From contig CM049313.1 in the NCBI GenBank assembly GCA_026874595.1, forward strand, positions 73,834,659 to 73,898,658: a stretch of DNA of 64,000 nucleotides, read 5' to 3'. The notes beneath the pieces are model-generated. The model had not been told where the DNA came from. It did not search any database and saw only the letters and a list, made by a program, of their open reading frames with translations. Source of the DNA: Sipunculus nudus (lineage: Eukaryota > Annelida > Sipuncula > Golfingiida > Sipunculidae). The position numbers and the translations under genes were made by a program. This document shows, in pieces, positions 1-12,805 of this stretch (within the stretch, counting starts at the first letter, position 1; each line of letters begins with the position of its first letter).

Positions 1-1
1 C

Positions 2-90
2 TCAGCACGACTTGTGCAGTGGAATGGCTCAGATCTTTACACCGACCAGGATGTTTGGGTGGGGCTTGATTGGGAATGCCTGTACCAGGG
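2..90 (+). CDS. Exon-like segment at the left edge, gene unknown
   Basis: One frame is open from base 2 to a strong donor GG|GTGAGT at 90/91. It reads SARLVQWNGSDLYTDQDVWV, then GLDWECLYQ. Tryptophan- and aspartate-rich text like this is unusual for random AT-rich DNA. It would end in phase 2. I do not recognise the family. The small beta-rich look recalls Tudor-like regions of chromatin proteins, but that is only an impression. It would belong to a gene other than ANO8 lying mostly left of the window. Confidence 0.4.
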
Positions 91-561
91 GTGAGTTTTA
101 AAGCAAGACCGCTATGTAAAGCTTGGTGTTTACCCCCCATGGTAACAGGTTTTGACTGACCCTTACACCCACTCCCCTGAACTACCCCACATGGGTTTTA
201 TATTTGGCCCATTCATCTGATATTACAGAAGGTGTTCAGAGTAACTGTACATTGATGATGTCTCAGAGAAATGTTGCCACCCGACTTGAAAGTAGGCCAT
301 GTACTAGCTGTGGTTGGCTTTATATAGCAATAATAAAAATGTTCAATTTTTTATTGTTTTGTGAGGTTTCCTTTTTCATATAAAATATGTTGAGTATATC
401 CTCATTATATACATTAATAATAATATTGAATATTATATGCCAAAAAAGTGAACATCAAACTACAGGTAGTGCAAGTTAATGTTAATCACTGGCAGATGAT
501 TTGAAAAACATCATTAATAATAGCAATCATTAATTTACAGGTAATTATACAGGATCTGTTA

Positions 562-1235
562 TTGTATCCCCAGACAAAGTCAGGGGATACTATGTTTTCA
601 TACTGGTCCCGCCGCCGCCGCCGCATATAAATCTTGTTGGTGCGATAACTCAAAAATATTCCACGGATCTTTACCAAACTTGGTATATGTATAGATATAG
701 GTGAGAGGACGAAGCCTTTTTAAAATGAGGTCATGACCTTGACTAGGAGAGTCTCCTTGACCTTGAATAGATCCAATTTTGGGGAAAATCACACAAAGTC
801 TTAAATATCTCAAGAAATCTTGCATGGATTGATCCCAAAATCAAGTTGATGGAAGAACATGGATAGGGTTGTTATGTTCCAGAAACTGGTGGCGCCTGCT
901 GTTATTCTTTTACTTGTTTTTGTGCCGTTTTATACCCCCATCATTGTCACTTAACAGTACTGTGAGCATTATAAGTCAAAAACTAATGAGCAGAGATTTC
1001 TTTCATATTATGCATATACATAGATATGGGTAATGGCATGATTTTTATTTAAATTGGGGTCATGACCTTTCCTATGAGAGTGACCTTGACCTTGAATATT
1101 GCCATATATGGTGATAATCACACAAAATCATTAATATCTCAATAAGGGATGCACTGATTGATCCAAAAATCAACTTGACCGAAGATCTTGGAAAGTGTTG
1201 TCATGTACTGGAAACTGGTAGCGCCACCTGTTTGA
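562..1235 (+). repeat. Hairpin-capped repeat family H1, copy a (3'-truncated)
   Basis: Starts with the foldback GTATCCCC...GGGGATAC (564-590), then TATGTTTTCATACTGGTCCC and a short CCG run. It contains the palindrome AGGTCATGACCT (728-739), CTGGTGGCGCC and ACTTGTTTT (912-920). It continues into a second degenerate unit that ends near AGCGCCACCT (1220-1229). It aligns base by base with copies at 3927 and 40305. Confidence 0.85.
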
Positions 1236-3926
1236 AACCCTCCTGAACAAAAAGACACTCACATGCAGTATTCACTTATCTCTATCTGTGTATTCATCCA
1301 TCTGTCAAAATACAATTGTACCAGTTATCTTGCAGTTATATCCTTTTGCCAGCAAAACTGGAGAAGAACAGCTTGATTCACTCTTGTTTGCCTGGACATT
1401 TTTGACTCCATCACAATAACAAATGAAATCAGGAAAGAAAAAAAGCAGTATGGGCTCTGGCTACCAGCTAGACTCATGTGTCGCAATTTGTATGTCAGTG
1501 TGTCTATCAGACAGACTGTCTGTCTGTCCGTCTATTTGTCATCAGGTATTGATAGTCTTGCATTCTTTTATTCCTCTTGAACCAGCAAAGTTGGGAGAAC
1601 TTCATGTGTTCACCTGTGTCAGTTTGTGTGTCTGTCATGCTGTATGCTTGATATCTCATATTTCTTGTTTTTATTCTGAATGGTTATAATTTCTAAGCCA
1701 AAACATATACTGCCAGTCCAAGCTAGGGTTAAAATGATGGTTAAAGAGCTGTGCAATTGTGGTGGGTTATACCAAAAAGTTTCCCAATTCGTTGATTAAT
1801 GTGAAGCATCTTATCACATTATATTGACCTAAGTGCCATCTTATGAGAGGCTGGCATATCTGGCCATTGGGTACAAGCATCCGTCTCACTCAGGCACTTG
1901 AGAAAAAGTGAAGTTTTTTCACCCTTCGGGAGAGCAGCCTTCTTTACCATAGGGGTCAGTCCACTTATTAATGGGTCAGTCCACTTATAGTTAAGAGGAG
2001 TGGTAGGTATAACAGATCTCATGTCTTACATTGAAAATTATCAGCCACTAGTACAGATTACATCTGGTGGAGGTATTTGGTACTAGTAGGATTATCAGTG
2101 AACAGTTCTTTTGGTGCTGGGGGTGGTTTTTTAGTCTAAAAAAATCTGAATGTCACGTATGTGAATAACATGACAGTGTGAGTGCTATAATTGTGCTCTT
2201 TTTGGAAGAACTGATGTGTGACTGACAAAGCAATAAAATACATGAACTAATCCAATATACTGGATATGTAACTGTACTAAGCTTAATGATTATGGGCTTA
2301 CCATTCACAGGGTTGATACAATATGGTAGTGCACAGATATAATCCTAGATCTAGTAGTGCTATTGTCCAAACCCAGGCTCCAGCCATAAATAACTATATA
2401 TACTTCAGCAAGGTTAATTTCCCAATATATATTCATTTAATATCTGAACTGGAAAAATGCTAGACTGCCTTCTTATGTATGAAAATCATATCTTTAAAGA
2501 CTATTTTTATTGCTACCTGTACAAATAACATTTATATAGATGAGGCTGCGTGCAATTGAAAAGTACCAAGAAGTATTCCCCTTAATTTAATAAACATAAC
2601 ACAACTAACAAGATTGCTTTCCTTTCAGAGCTTATTTCACATTTCCTATGAACACATAAGGCTAAATCATAATCCTGATTGTTATGGCAAATTTGTGCCA
2701 TTTGGTATTTAAGATGTCCTCAAGCACATTACAGGAGGTAGCTTAAATAATAGCCTGTGCACAAACAGGGCTTTTATTTGAGGGTTTCACAGGTAAGACA
2801 TATAACCTTGGGGGAAGACTCTCTTAGAAAGAAATTGCTGAGGATTTGCTGAGCTATACTACAGGCTATAAAGGTCACCCATAGGCTCTGTAGTAAAATA
2901 CGCAAGCCCTGAAAAAATGATGTACTGCTGCATAGAGGAAAGGAACTATTACATCTCATGGTTCAAGAAGTAGCTGTAGCAACTGGGGAGAAATATAGGT
3001 AGGGCTGTTTACAAAGGGGCTTTGTACTGCAGGGGATGTACTGTGCACTCAGGTACAATAGATGTATCAAGTGGACCTTACATAAGCTGTATATGCCATA
3101 AGATGCAAGCTGAATCATTGTATTCAGGATTGTGATTAGTTATTAATAGGGACTGAAATGCAAGGTGTTGTTAATTGGGATATGGTGAGAATAAAAGTTT
3201 TATATCGTTTCTAATTACACTGATTAATAATGATAACAATAATAATGGTTATCATTGATATAATTATTTTTATCATTTTATTAGCATTATAATTTATATA
3301 ATTAATTAAGCCCCCCATCAGGGAGCTTAACTGTTTTCCATGTGGGCGTCCACGTCCACACTTTTAAAATGCTTTTACCTCATACATGCTGGCATCTATC
3401 AATAATATATCATAATTCTGTATTATTGGGGAAAAAACATTTCCTGGTGCTGTGACGTTGAAATATGCTCTCAAGGTCAAGTCACAGATTTTTTCATAAG
3501 CAAGACAGTACCAAGGGTATTGATTGGTAACATTCATTACAAAAACTTCATTTATATCAATCCAGAAGTTGTTTTTAATTCATATTAGACCTATAAAGTG
3601 TGTACTGTTATACCTGGTATGGAGTTCTTGTATATGTATATTAAGATATTATTTAAAAAGTTTTCTATCTTACTTGAAATTAAATTTAAACTTTTATTCA
3701 ATAAAAAAGAAACATGATAAAGGTAAACATAAAATGTTTTTGAGATACTGTTATGTAGTTAAGTATTAGCCCAATAACAAAAGCTGACTTAAAATAAAAA
3801 TGAAAACTTTCAAAAATATATAAAATAACAAATGAGAATGAATGTGAATGTCATGAATATGTATACAATTAAAAGAACACTTTACTAGGGTTGAAATTAT
3901 ATTTATTGTATGTGTCTGATTTTAAT
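1236..3926. other. No gene seen
   Basis: AT-rich non-coding sequence. Only small items: a TCTG/TCCG run near 1500-1535, and a direct repeat GGGTCAGTCCACTTAT at about 1946 and 1974. Open frames are short and lack splice or codon support. Confidence 0.7.
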
Positions 3927-4272
3927 TGTATCCCCAGACAAAGTCGGGGGATAATATGTTTTCATGACGGTTCTGCCGCCGCCGTATATAAATCTTGTTG
4001 CTGTGATAACTCAAAAAATATTTCATGGATCTTTACCAAACTTGGCATATGTATAGATATGGGTGAGAGGATGAAGCATGTTAAAAGTTAGGTCATGGCC
4101 TTTATTAGGAGAGTGTCCTTGATTTTTCCAATTTTTTGGGAAAATCACACAAATTCTTAAATATCTCAAGAAATCTTGCATGGATTGATCCCAAAATCAA
4201 GTTGATCGAAGATCATTAATAGGGTTGTCATGTTCAAGAAACTAGTGGCGCCTGCTGTTATTCTTTTACTTG
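3927..4272 (+). repeat. Hairpin-capped repeat family H1, copy b (short form)
   Basis: Same 5' foldback and CCG run as the copies at 562 and 40305, but only the first unit is present. It ends at TTCTTTTACTTG, followed by host TTT. The ACTTG end plus T is also the end of family H6 elements, which suggests a genuine short element rather than random truncation. Confidence 0.85.
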
Positions 4273-6430
4273 TTTGGAAAGATTGGAAATGATTCAGGGA
4301 GGCCTAGCTGTTACATATTGTTGCTGAGTAGTCGGAAATAAAGAATAAAAAACACTTCTTCTGATCCTTGCTTCACCATAAAATTTGATAAAACCCAGTG
4401 GTGCTGTTCCAATCACTTACTGGTTGTGTTAAGATGGACTGATAATGAAGACCCGCGTTAGACTATCAGACTACTCTGAGGTAGAGAGGATACCTGGCTT
4501 ACAACAGGTCCGTTCAGCCAGAGGTGTAAGCAGATTGCACAGTCTCAAAGAATTGTGGGATATGATTACACATTGTCAGCGCAGAAAAATGAGGTGTGAG
4601 GCAGCGTAAAATGTGCTGCTGCTGGATTTATTACAAACAACAATCAAATCATGGCAGTTGACTGTTTCCTTCTGGCATTTCAGTCTTTTATTTTTTATGT
4701 GTAACATTTTCTGGAACTTCTGCATGTTTTGTTGATGTTTATCTCTCAATGCAGCATTAACGTTAAAGGTGGAGTTATGTTCAACATTTTCTGAATTCAG
4801 GTTTACAGGGATTACTAAAGCTCTCCTAAGCTTGCAGTCATGAGGAAACATTCAGGTGTTTTTGGAATTTTGCATTTGAATTTAATCATTTTTAATCAAG
4901 GTGATTTTTTAATGAAGATGGGTGTATAACGGAGCATAAATTGTTATTTTGAGGCATTCTAGATTTAAACTTTTCCTTTGTGCTAATGTCAAATTGTGCA
5001 GTGGTAATTTATAAGAACAGACTTTGTTCTCTTATTATTCATAGTTACACATAAAAAAAAGTTCTAAAATCCAGGCTACTGCCTCGAGAACATTTCGGGG
5101 ACATTCAGAAAACACCATGGTTGAAACTGGAGAGAGTATATTCTGATTCATATCTGTAAATCAATTTATAAACCAAGATTGTTGCATTCAAAAGTCTCAG
5201 TATTTGGATATGACTGAGCTATCAATCACTCATAACCTGTGGAAGATATATGCTTTTATGCAGTCAGAAAATTAGCAAACATGATGAACAATTTACCTAT
5301 TTGATGGATTATAATGGATTATCTTTTTCAGATAGATGGGTGTTTTCAGAAAATGGACAACATACTGTAGACCATGTTAAAAATTTTGATAGTAATCATG
5401 GACTGATCTTTCGTGAGCATGCTTTTTTCACAAATGGCCTGGGGATTTTTTAAAGAATTTTGTTTGCATTAGTGAGAGCCATGCAACAACAGATGAATGG
5501 TCATTCAAGTTGGTAGTAAGGCATTTAATTGGGATAACACAAACCTAAAACTGCTTGGCAGTCCATGCATAATTAGTGTCACTGTGTAAACTATATACTC
5601 TCATAGTTATTATAAAATTAAATGCAATTTTTTTAGCACTTTCATTTGCAGTGACTGATAAAACAATGTTTATGTTGTTGCACTAGTGACAGTCCACCCT
5701 TGAAAACAAGCAAATATGATCTCCAGCTGCAGCATAACCAATTGAAACATATACTACATGTATTCCCTATTGGCAGAGGTCATTTGATATTTACGTAAGA
5801 CTAAGTGTGAGAGAGAAGTCCAATACCAATAGTCCCAGTGTCCCAGAGGATTTGGTATGAGTTTAACATAGAAGGACATAGAAGTTACTGACCTCAATGG
5901 AAGCAGCAGATACTGCACATAGAGCATGTACCAGATCTCAAATATTACCAGGAACCAGGTCAAATGTTTATGTGTGCGAAGCAAGTGTTGTAAATAAAGG
6001 AATTGTGGATCACAGTTATAACCAACTGATGGTTGCATCACAGGTCAGCTCTGCCTATCAGAACAAAGTTGACTCCTTTTAGGTAGCGCCTCTGTACATT
6101 CACCCCATTTAGATTGAGTTTAAAACTGATAAGTTTGATCTCCTGATACTCATGCATGAATAATAATAGTCTTGATGACACTGTCTTGCAGTAGTAAAGG
6201 GCTTTTTTTTAAACCATATTAAGATGATCCAGGTTACCTTAAAATTTAATGGGTTATGGTTCCATTGGTATTGCCCGAATCCTTTCAAAGATTTTTATCC
6301 AATTCTGCTCATAATTTTTAAGTTAAGTTGTTAACAGACAAACAAACCTTACTTACCCATCAACCAGCCAACTATAGGACACATGATACCTTATGCTGAA
6401 GGTGTATAACTGGAATGGCCACATGGAGTA
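4273..6430. other. No gene seen
   Basis: AT-rich, no recognised repeat. Frames at 4576-4851 (minus), 5250-5453 and 5754-6041 (minus) show no domain, start context or splice pairing that I can defend. Confidence 0.7.
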
Positions 6431-7136
6431 CAGTCGAGCCCACTTTGTGTCATATCGGTTAATAGAAAATTCTGTTTATTGTCACATTTATCCAAATTCC
6501 CAAACCATTTCCTATATGAACAATAGTAAACCTGACCGTTTAATATCATGGAATATTGTCATAATCCCGTTTATTGTCATGCTTGGAACCCTTGGCTGTG
6601 ATACCAGTTCGCAGTTAATATCAAATCAAACACCGACACAGTGATCAAAGAGGCCATTGCAAGAGCCTGTAATCGGTCAGGCATGTCAAACGATCACATC
6701 TCCCACCTGCTGCGTCAGGCAATTGAAGTGATGCATGCGGGTCACTCCCTGTCACTTAGCTAATTAACGTCTTTAAATACCACGTTATTAAATCTAGATC
6801 ATTGTGTTCTTTCTTACGTTAACAAGGGCTATGTTTGCGATAACATGTCAAACCTAATGAACTCTTTGGAGACATGTTGCCGAGACGATATGAAGCACAA
6901 GCTGTTAAAGATGCTTACGACGGAAAATCCCCTTTAAGGGTCCACAAAAGCTGGAGGTTTTTTGAGCACTGGAGGAGATACCTGGTTCAAAACCTACATT
7001 GCTGCAAAACTTAAGACTGTTTACATTGGCTTGATGATGCCTGCTCCACAAACAGTCCTATCATAAAGACAGTCATGGAAGTTTGAGTCACTAATAAGAC
7101 ATCCGGAAAAATAAGGCGCCATACTCAGTAAAGAAC

Positions 7137-9166
7137 TAGATATTCAGTATCCCCAGACAATTAATCCCCCCCCCCCCCCTTAATACGCTCCCGAGGCAGC
7201 GGAAATCTTACGCTTCTAAAGAAGCAACTGATTTTCACGCTGCCAGCTTTGACCATTTATGATATATTAAGACACCAGATGGCGGTTCGTTGTCCGCTGA
7301 ACAAAACATGTGTATGATGTGACAAGCAGCCTACCAGATGCCAATAAACAAACACGGGACAGGCATCCTGGCTCCGCCAATAGCTGCGCTTCAAGCGCCG
7401 TTTGAAGACAAGTTCAGTTCAAATTTTAATTGCTCCCTCTGCATTCTCGCATCATCGACCAATTCCATCCTGACAGTTTGACTGTGTCTGCGTAGCCATG
7501 TGTCTGGTGTCTGCAGAACTGAAACCAGCCAGCGAGGTGTGCACGCAGCTTTTGTTACATTTCGTTTGAATTACAGCTCACCGACCGGGCATCCTATGTG
7601 CCCAAGGCCCTAAGTAAACCTCGTCTGCGGCAATTCTCTTTGAGCCTGCATGTGGCCTGTTCATACGGTTACCGGGGCAATGAGCTGTCACTCAAAACGA
7701 AAATGAACATGATTGGCTCCGTGTATTCCTCGCTTGGCCATGTCTTCCAGCACAAGGTCTCATCTGATTGGACAAAATGCAGTGCTCCCCTCTGGTTTAG
7801 CAATTCAGGATACAAGGTCATAACAAACAGCGCTTACCATATAGAAAGGAAGCCTATATTTAAAGCGCTGTGTAAAGAGAGTACCCCTTTAAGAATAGGC
7901 CCCCATCTTCAGCAGCATAAACTGACACTTGGCAAGTGACTATGGTATCTTCGATCCATCTATCATCTTGAGAATGAATATTTTTCACCGAATAGGGGGC
8001 CAATATGTTGAATCTCAGGCCAATAGGGCAAATCACTCATGAGAAAAGGGCATTAATTTATTCTACAAAAACCATCTTTCAAAGTTTTCTCATAAACCAC
8101 ACAGGTGGCCTTCCTGTTTTTGTAGAATAAATTAATGGCCTTTTCTGTGGATGATTTGTCCTTTTAGCCTGAAATTGTGCATATCCATAGATCTTGGACT
8201 CCTCCATCTTGTGCATAAGAATGTTGGCGCCATCTGTAATCATTGTGCCATTGCATCCATTTGTGTATGTGCTTTCAATGAAAATTGCATTTATCTCCGG
8301 AGTGGTTCAAAGGTATTTGTCTGAAATGTGGCATGTCCATTCATAGTGGAAAATTTTCATATAGACCAGACAGGTGGCACCATCTAACCCTTTTTTTGTA
8401 GAATAAAGTAATGTCCTTTTCTCAGGAGTGATTTAGCCTATTGGCCTGAAATTGTGCATATCCATAGATCTTGGACTTCTACATCTTGTTCACTAGACTG
8501 GTGGCGCCATCTGCAATCATTATGCCAAGGTGTCCATCTGTACATGTGCTTTCAGTGAAAATTGCTCATATCTCCAGAATGGTTCAAGGTTTTGGCTTTT
8601 AATTTGGCATGTCTATTAATCTTGGAAACTTTTCTCATGGACCAGACAGGTGGTGCCACCTACCTTCCTTTTTTTGTAAAATAAATTAATGCCCTTTTCT
8701 GAGGAGTGATTTGCCCTATTGGCCTGAAATTGTGCCTGTCCATGGATCTTGCACTCCTGCATCTTTTACTCAAGACTGGTAGTGCCATCTGCCATTTTTT
8801 TATGGTGTCATTTTGTACATTTGTTTTAGATGAAAATTGCTCATATCTGAGGAGCCCTTAATGTGAAGGTCTCCAATTTGGCATGTACATCCATCTTGGA
8901 GAGGTTTCTTGTCACCCATACAGGTGGCGCCACCTACCTTACCATTTTTATAGTGTAAATTTATCCCCTTTTCAAAAGAGTGATTCTCTGTTTGGCCCCC
9001 ATATTTGGTGAAAAATATTGTTTCTCAAGTTGATAGATGTTCCATAGTTGCTTTCCAAGTGTCAGCATTTACTGCTGAAGATGGGGGAGGGGGGACTTTT
9101 CTTAAAGGGGGAATTAATTGTCTGGCGATACTACTGTTCCTGTGGTGCCAAGAAATATCTAGTTTA
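7137..9166. mobile_element. Foldback element with long terminal inverted repeats and 277-bp tandem core
   Basis: The left arm (7137-7183 plus 7893-7945, split by the MITE) has CTAGATATT, CCCCAGACAATTAAT, a C run, TTAAG, CCCCCATCTTCAGCAG, then ACTGACACTTGG. The right arm (9040-9166) is its reverse complement: CCAAGTGTCAGC, CTGCTGAAGATGGGGG, ATTAATTGTCTGG, GGTGCCAAGAAATATCTAG. That 3' end equals the H1 end at 44066-44087. Between the arms, a landmark CCTGAAATTGTGC recurs every about 277 bases (8169, 8447, 8724), with ACTGGTGGCGCCATCT-like boxes. No ORF. Confidence 0.65.
7184..7883. mobile_element. MITE family M9, copy 1 (700 bp), nine-base target duplication
   Basis: It starts TACGCTCCCGAGGCAGCGG and ends AAAGAGAGTA, a short terminal inverted repeat (TACGCTC / GAG(A/C)GTA). 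Flanking nine-mers CCCCCTTAA (7175-7183) and CCCCTTTAA (7884-7892) differ at one base. The subterminal hairpin AGCGCTTACC...AAAGCGCT precedes the 3' end. The 113-residue frame inside (7598-7939) is not conserved as protein in the other copies. Confidence 0.85.
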
Positions 9167-9478
9167 AGCATGTACCACTGGTGTGACAATAAGTGGGCTT
9201 GACTGTACATGTAAATTGAGGCAAACAACCGTACTTTATTAACACTTTTATGTGGTCTGTGTGGATAAAGATAAACACTTTATTGCCACTTTATATGCCG
9301 TCTTCCCTGGTATATATCCCACCCCTTGTTCAGTAGTTTTTGTGTTAGCCTGCCAACAGCTAACATTGGTGAAAACATAACCTCCTTTTCAGAGATACCT
9401 GGACAGCACTCAGAATGTGCATACCGTGCAGGGGACTAGTATGAATAATTAGTGTGGCTGATACCAGTGTTGATGAAT

Positions 9479-9620
9479 ACAGTGGAACCCCACAGTTTCA
9501 GACAGTTTTGGGACCATGCATGATTGTGTTTGTTGCCAGTGTTAGAAAGATTAGAAGAATCTGGTTTAATTACCTTAAGCCTCCATCATGGAGATGTATT
9601 TGTAATAGGGAGGTGTGTGT
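9479..9620 (+). mobile_element. Tigger-like terminus fragment
   Basis: TACAGTGGAACCCCACAGTT followed by ATAGGGAGGTGTG. The same vocabulary, inverted, occurs at 18425-18470 (AATAGGGAGGTGCC, GAGGTTTCACTGTA) and at 39500-39572 (GACAGGTTCCACTGTA). Only single ends are seen, so these are relics. Confidence 0.4.
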
Positions 9621-9937
9621 AATACTTAGTTTCTGTAAAAGATAGGTGCAAATAATGAGAGGTTTCTTGTAAGTTTATAGGAAAAATAGTCTGGACAGTC
9701 AAAGGGCAAAATGCTTGGCTTTCTACAGGGTTTGATTCTATGGGATGGACTATGAGAAGGTTGTTGTGGCCTGTCCAAGGTCGGTGGTTCTCCCAGGGAT
9801 GATCCAGCTTCCTCTAACTCTACAGTCTACTGAACAGCTCCCCATCTGAGCCATGAAGAGTATCTTGCACTACCGTTAGTTCTTTTAATTATCTGTAGAA
9901 TCCTTGTAAAATAAATCAAGTTTATGTTATTATTTAC

Positions 9938-10515
9938 TAGTGGTGGGAGTCGGTTCCTTTTTCATAATCAATCATCGGTTTGAGCAAACCGATCGATGAT
10001 CAATTAATAATCGGTTCAGGCAAATATAAAGAAACATGCAGTTTTCTGTGAAATTGTACCTTCTTAACCAAGCCCGCATGTCTTAGTAGTTCTACCTTAA
10101 GAAAAAAAGTTTTTGTCTTTTTTTATATTTTCCTATTATTAGTAAAATATGCTTTTAAAAGTTTAATTTTAATTATTTATAATAATCAAGAATTAAACCA
10201 GGACATCTACTTGCTGCACAGACCCGGAGAATTTATGGAGCATTTTAACGCCATACCGCCCATATTGTGCAATGTACATCTTGTTACAAAACTCCCCGCT
10301 AATTCTGCAGCTCCCTGCCAGTTCACAGAGGTTTATTATGTCCTCCGTTCTCGCATTTACCGTGGTAAACTCAGTTATATACGGAAGTTATTTGGGAACA
10401 CAGACTCATTATCCTGATTATGATGTAATCGATAGTTGGCTTTGGTAATCGAGCGCTTGAAAGTGGCAGCAAACTGACTGACTTTCAATAAAACTCGATG
10501 AGTGGCCCACCACTA
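9938..10515. mobile_element. hAT-type MITE, 578 bp
   Basis: Terminal inverted repeats TAGTGGTGGG (9938) and CCCACCACTA (ends 10515). Flanking octamers TTATTTAC and ATATTTAC match at 7 of 8 bases, as expected for a hAT eight-base duplication. The interior is AT-rich with several GATCGATGATCAATTAATAA-like palindromic bits. No transposase. Confidence 0.85.
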
Positions 10516-11060
10516 ATATTTACTCTATTGGGCACCAAGCATTCTGTTGTTTTTGCCAAACCAAAAAACCTTCAGTTTAATTGTCATGAATCTTTTAATT
10601 CTGTAGAATAATAACCTTGATTTTCTGGTGTATGAGCATGACATACTGTATTCCTAAAGATAGAGTTTTTAATTTTAATTCATGTATTATATTACAAAAA
10701 AGGTAATGTTTGATTATTCAGAATATTGACTACCAGATGACATAGTTACAAATCTGAAGGTTTACTTTGTCCTTTGTCATTGTCTGTCTGAGTCTGACCA
10801 GATCACTTCATTTGGATCAAATATTTGTAGTTGCTGTCAGGATAGAATTCAAACTACATGTTTTTTAAGTGATTTTAATAAGCTCCAGTAATTAATCTTA
10901 TTTACTCAGCTACTTTGGTTGATTAATTTTGAATGATCCTGTTACTGACAGAAATATTAATATTGATCCATTGGTGCAGAATCCAGAATTGCAGACTGAT
11001 TTTTATCAGAAATATTAATACTAATATAATATCTCACCGTAGTATGATTCTAGGCAAAAT

Positions 11061-11061
<1 letters not shown>

Positions 11062-11128
<67 letters not shown>
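11062..11128. repeat. (AT)n microsatellite, about 33 units
   Basis: An uninterrupted run of alternating A and T, about 66 bases, in AT-rich non-coding sequence. The 78-residue frame across it (repeating Ile-Tyr) is an artefact. Confidence 0.97.
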
Positions 11129-11131
<3 letters not shown>

Positions 11132-11673
11132 ATGACTTCAAAGGTTACCATACTTTGTTAGTATTTTGATGACTTTTCAAAAATCTTATGGAATTTCAGG
11201 AAACTCATTATACTTATGAACCAATAGAGTTTCTCCCATGAATTAAAATCTTGGCAAAATTCACGCATATTTAATGAGGTCAGAGGTAACAAGACATACA
11301 ATGGGCATACATTATACATGCATCTGGCATTTGCAGTGATCTTGTTCAGCTTTGATTCTACAAATGCAGTTTTTATGGCTGTCATCTCTCAAAATTGACT
11401 ATGATTTTTTTTATGTGAGTGTGTTGAGTGAATGATACAAAAAAACACCACATTTCCACACTGCATAATAATCATCTGAGTGGCAAAATTTACTTGATTT
11501 TGTTTTCTTCGCATTGAAATTAAAAGTGTGAGTTTGACACTGAATGGCTAAATAAATCCAGATTGATACTAAATCTGAATTAAAATTCTATTTACTGTGG
11601 TAAACAATTTGCAAATAAATGTATCATGTTTCTCATATTCATGAAAGGGAAATTGTTATGAAAATTAATAAAA

Positions 11674-12804
11674 CTAGATGTGGTCGGACAATGGTCCTCA
11701 GAGGGCCCCTGCTAGGGCTGGACTCGTTTACATATAGGTGAAAAATTAAATTAAATTAAAAAAATATGACAAACAGAAACAGAATTTTATGAGGGAAAAA
11801 AACCTACTGGATCAAATGATATTAAAGAAGATATGTCTGAAACAATGTGTGTAATAGAAAATCACCCAATGTAGTGTGTTAGCCATATTTGATTTTTAGC
11901 AAATCTGTAATTCAATAGGTCTGGAGCCCTCATAGGCATCAATGATCCCTGTAAATTTGGGAAAGCTGCAGTATGTGTTTGTTAAGTGATTTGGCTGTGG
12001 CAGCCATAGAAATTCCGACATGTCTGTAATTCAATAGGTCTGGAGCTGTCAAAGATACCAATCATCCCTGGGAATATGGGAAAGCTGCAGTATGTTATTG
12101 TTGAGTTATTGAGTTTGAAAGAAAATCAGCGATTGGGCTGTGGCAGCCATATTGGAATTCTGACAAGTCTGTAATTCGATAGGTCTGGAGCCCTCATAGG
12201 TACCAATCATCCATGTGAATTTCGGAAAGCTGCAGTATGTTGTTGTTGAGTTATCTTGCGCAAAAGAAAATCAGTGAATGGGCTGTGGCGGCCATATTGG
12301 AATTCTGACAAGTTTGTAATTCAATACGTCTGGAGCCATCAAAGATACCAATCATCCCTGTGAATTTGGGAAAGCTGCAGTATGTTATTGTTGAGTTGTT
12401 GGGTGCGAAAGAAAATGAGCGATTTGGCTGTGGCAGCCATATTGGAATTAGGATATGTCTGTAATTTGATAGATCTGGAGCCTTCAAAGGTACCAATCAT
12501 CCCTGGGAATATGGGAAAGCTGCAGTATGTTATTGTTGAGTTATTGGGTGCAAAAGAAAATCAGCGATTGGGCTGTGGCGGCCATATTGGAATTCTGGCA
12601 AGTCTGTAATTCAATAGGTCTGGAGCCTTCATAGGTACCAATCATCCATGTGAATTTGGGAAAGCTGCAGTATGTTGTTGTTGAGTTATCGCGTGCGAAA
12701 GAAAGTGCCACTGACGGAAGGACAGAAGTACGGAAGGACAGATGGAAGGAAGGACGGACTGACACGGTGATCACAATAGGGCACCGCTTGTCAAGCGGGG
12801 CCCT
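11674..12804 (-). mobile_element. Hairpin-capped element H5 with 145-bp tandem core
   Basis: Read on the minus strand, its 5' foldback is TAGGGCCCCGCTTG / CAAGCGGTGCCCTA (plus 12778-12805), then TTGTGATCACCGTGTCAGTC and a CCGTCCTTCC leader. The core has six 145-base units: CTGGAGC at plus 11921, 12040 (short), 12185, 12330, 12475, 12620. The minus-strand 3' end is GTCCGACCACATCTAG followed by TTTT. The ends resemble those of family H7 (GACACATATAG, T). No coding frame. Confidence 0.75.
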
Positions 12805-12805
12805 A

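Larger units (their letters stand above)
6431..9205. mobile_element. Degraded pogo/Tigger-like DNA transposon (Tc1/mariner superfamily)
   Basis: The left end CAGTCGAGCCCACTT...TGTCA at 6431 matches the inverted right end, whose complement reads CAGTCAAGCCCACTTATTGT and which ends at 9205. Both are flanked by TA (6429-6430 and 9206-9207), the Tc1/mariner target duplication. CAGTCRARCC-type termini are typical of pogo/Tigger elements. No transposase frame survives. The interior carries a foldback element (7137-9166), itself interrupted by a MITE (7184-7883). Confidence 0.6.

Noticed and set aside
7598-7939. 113-residue plus-strand frame, similar to one at 33363-33638
   Set aside because: Both lie in copies of the same MITE. 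The similarity is DNA-level, and frames and stops differ between copies.
10933-11169. 78-residue frame with an Ile-Tyr run
   Set aside because: Translation of an (AT)n microsatellite.
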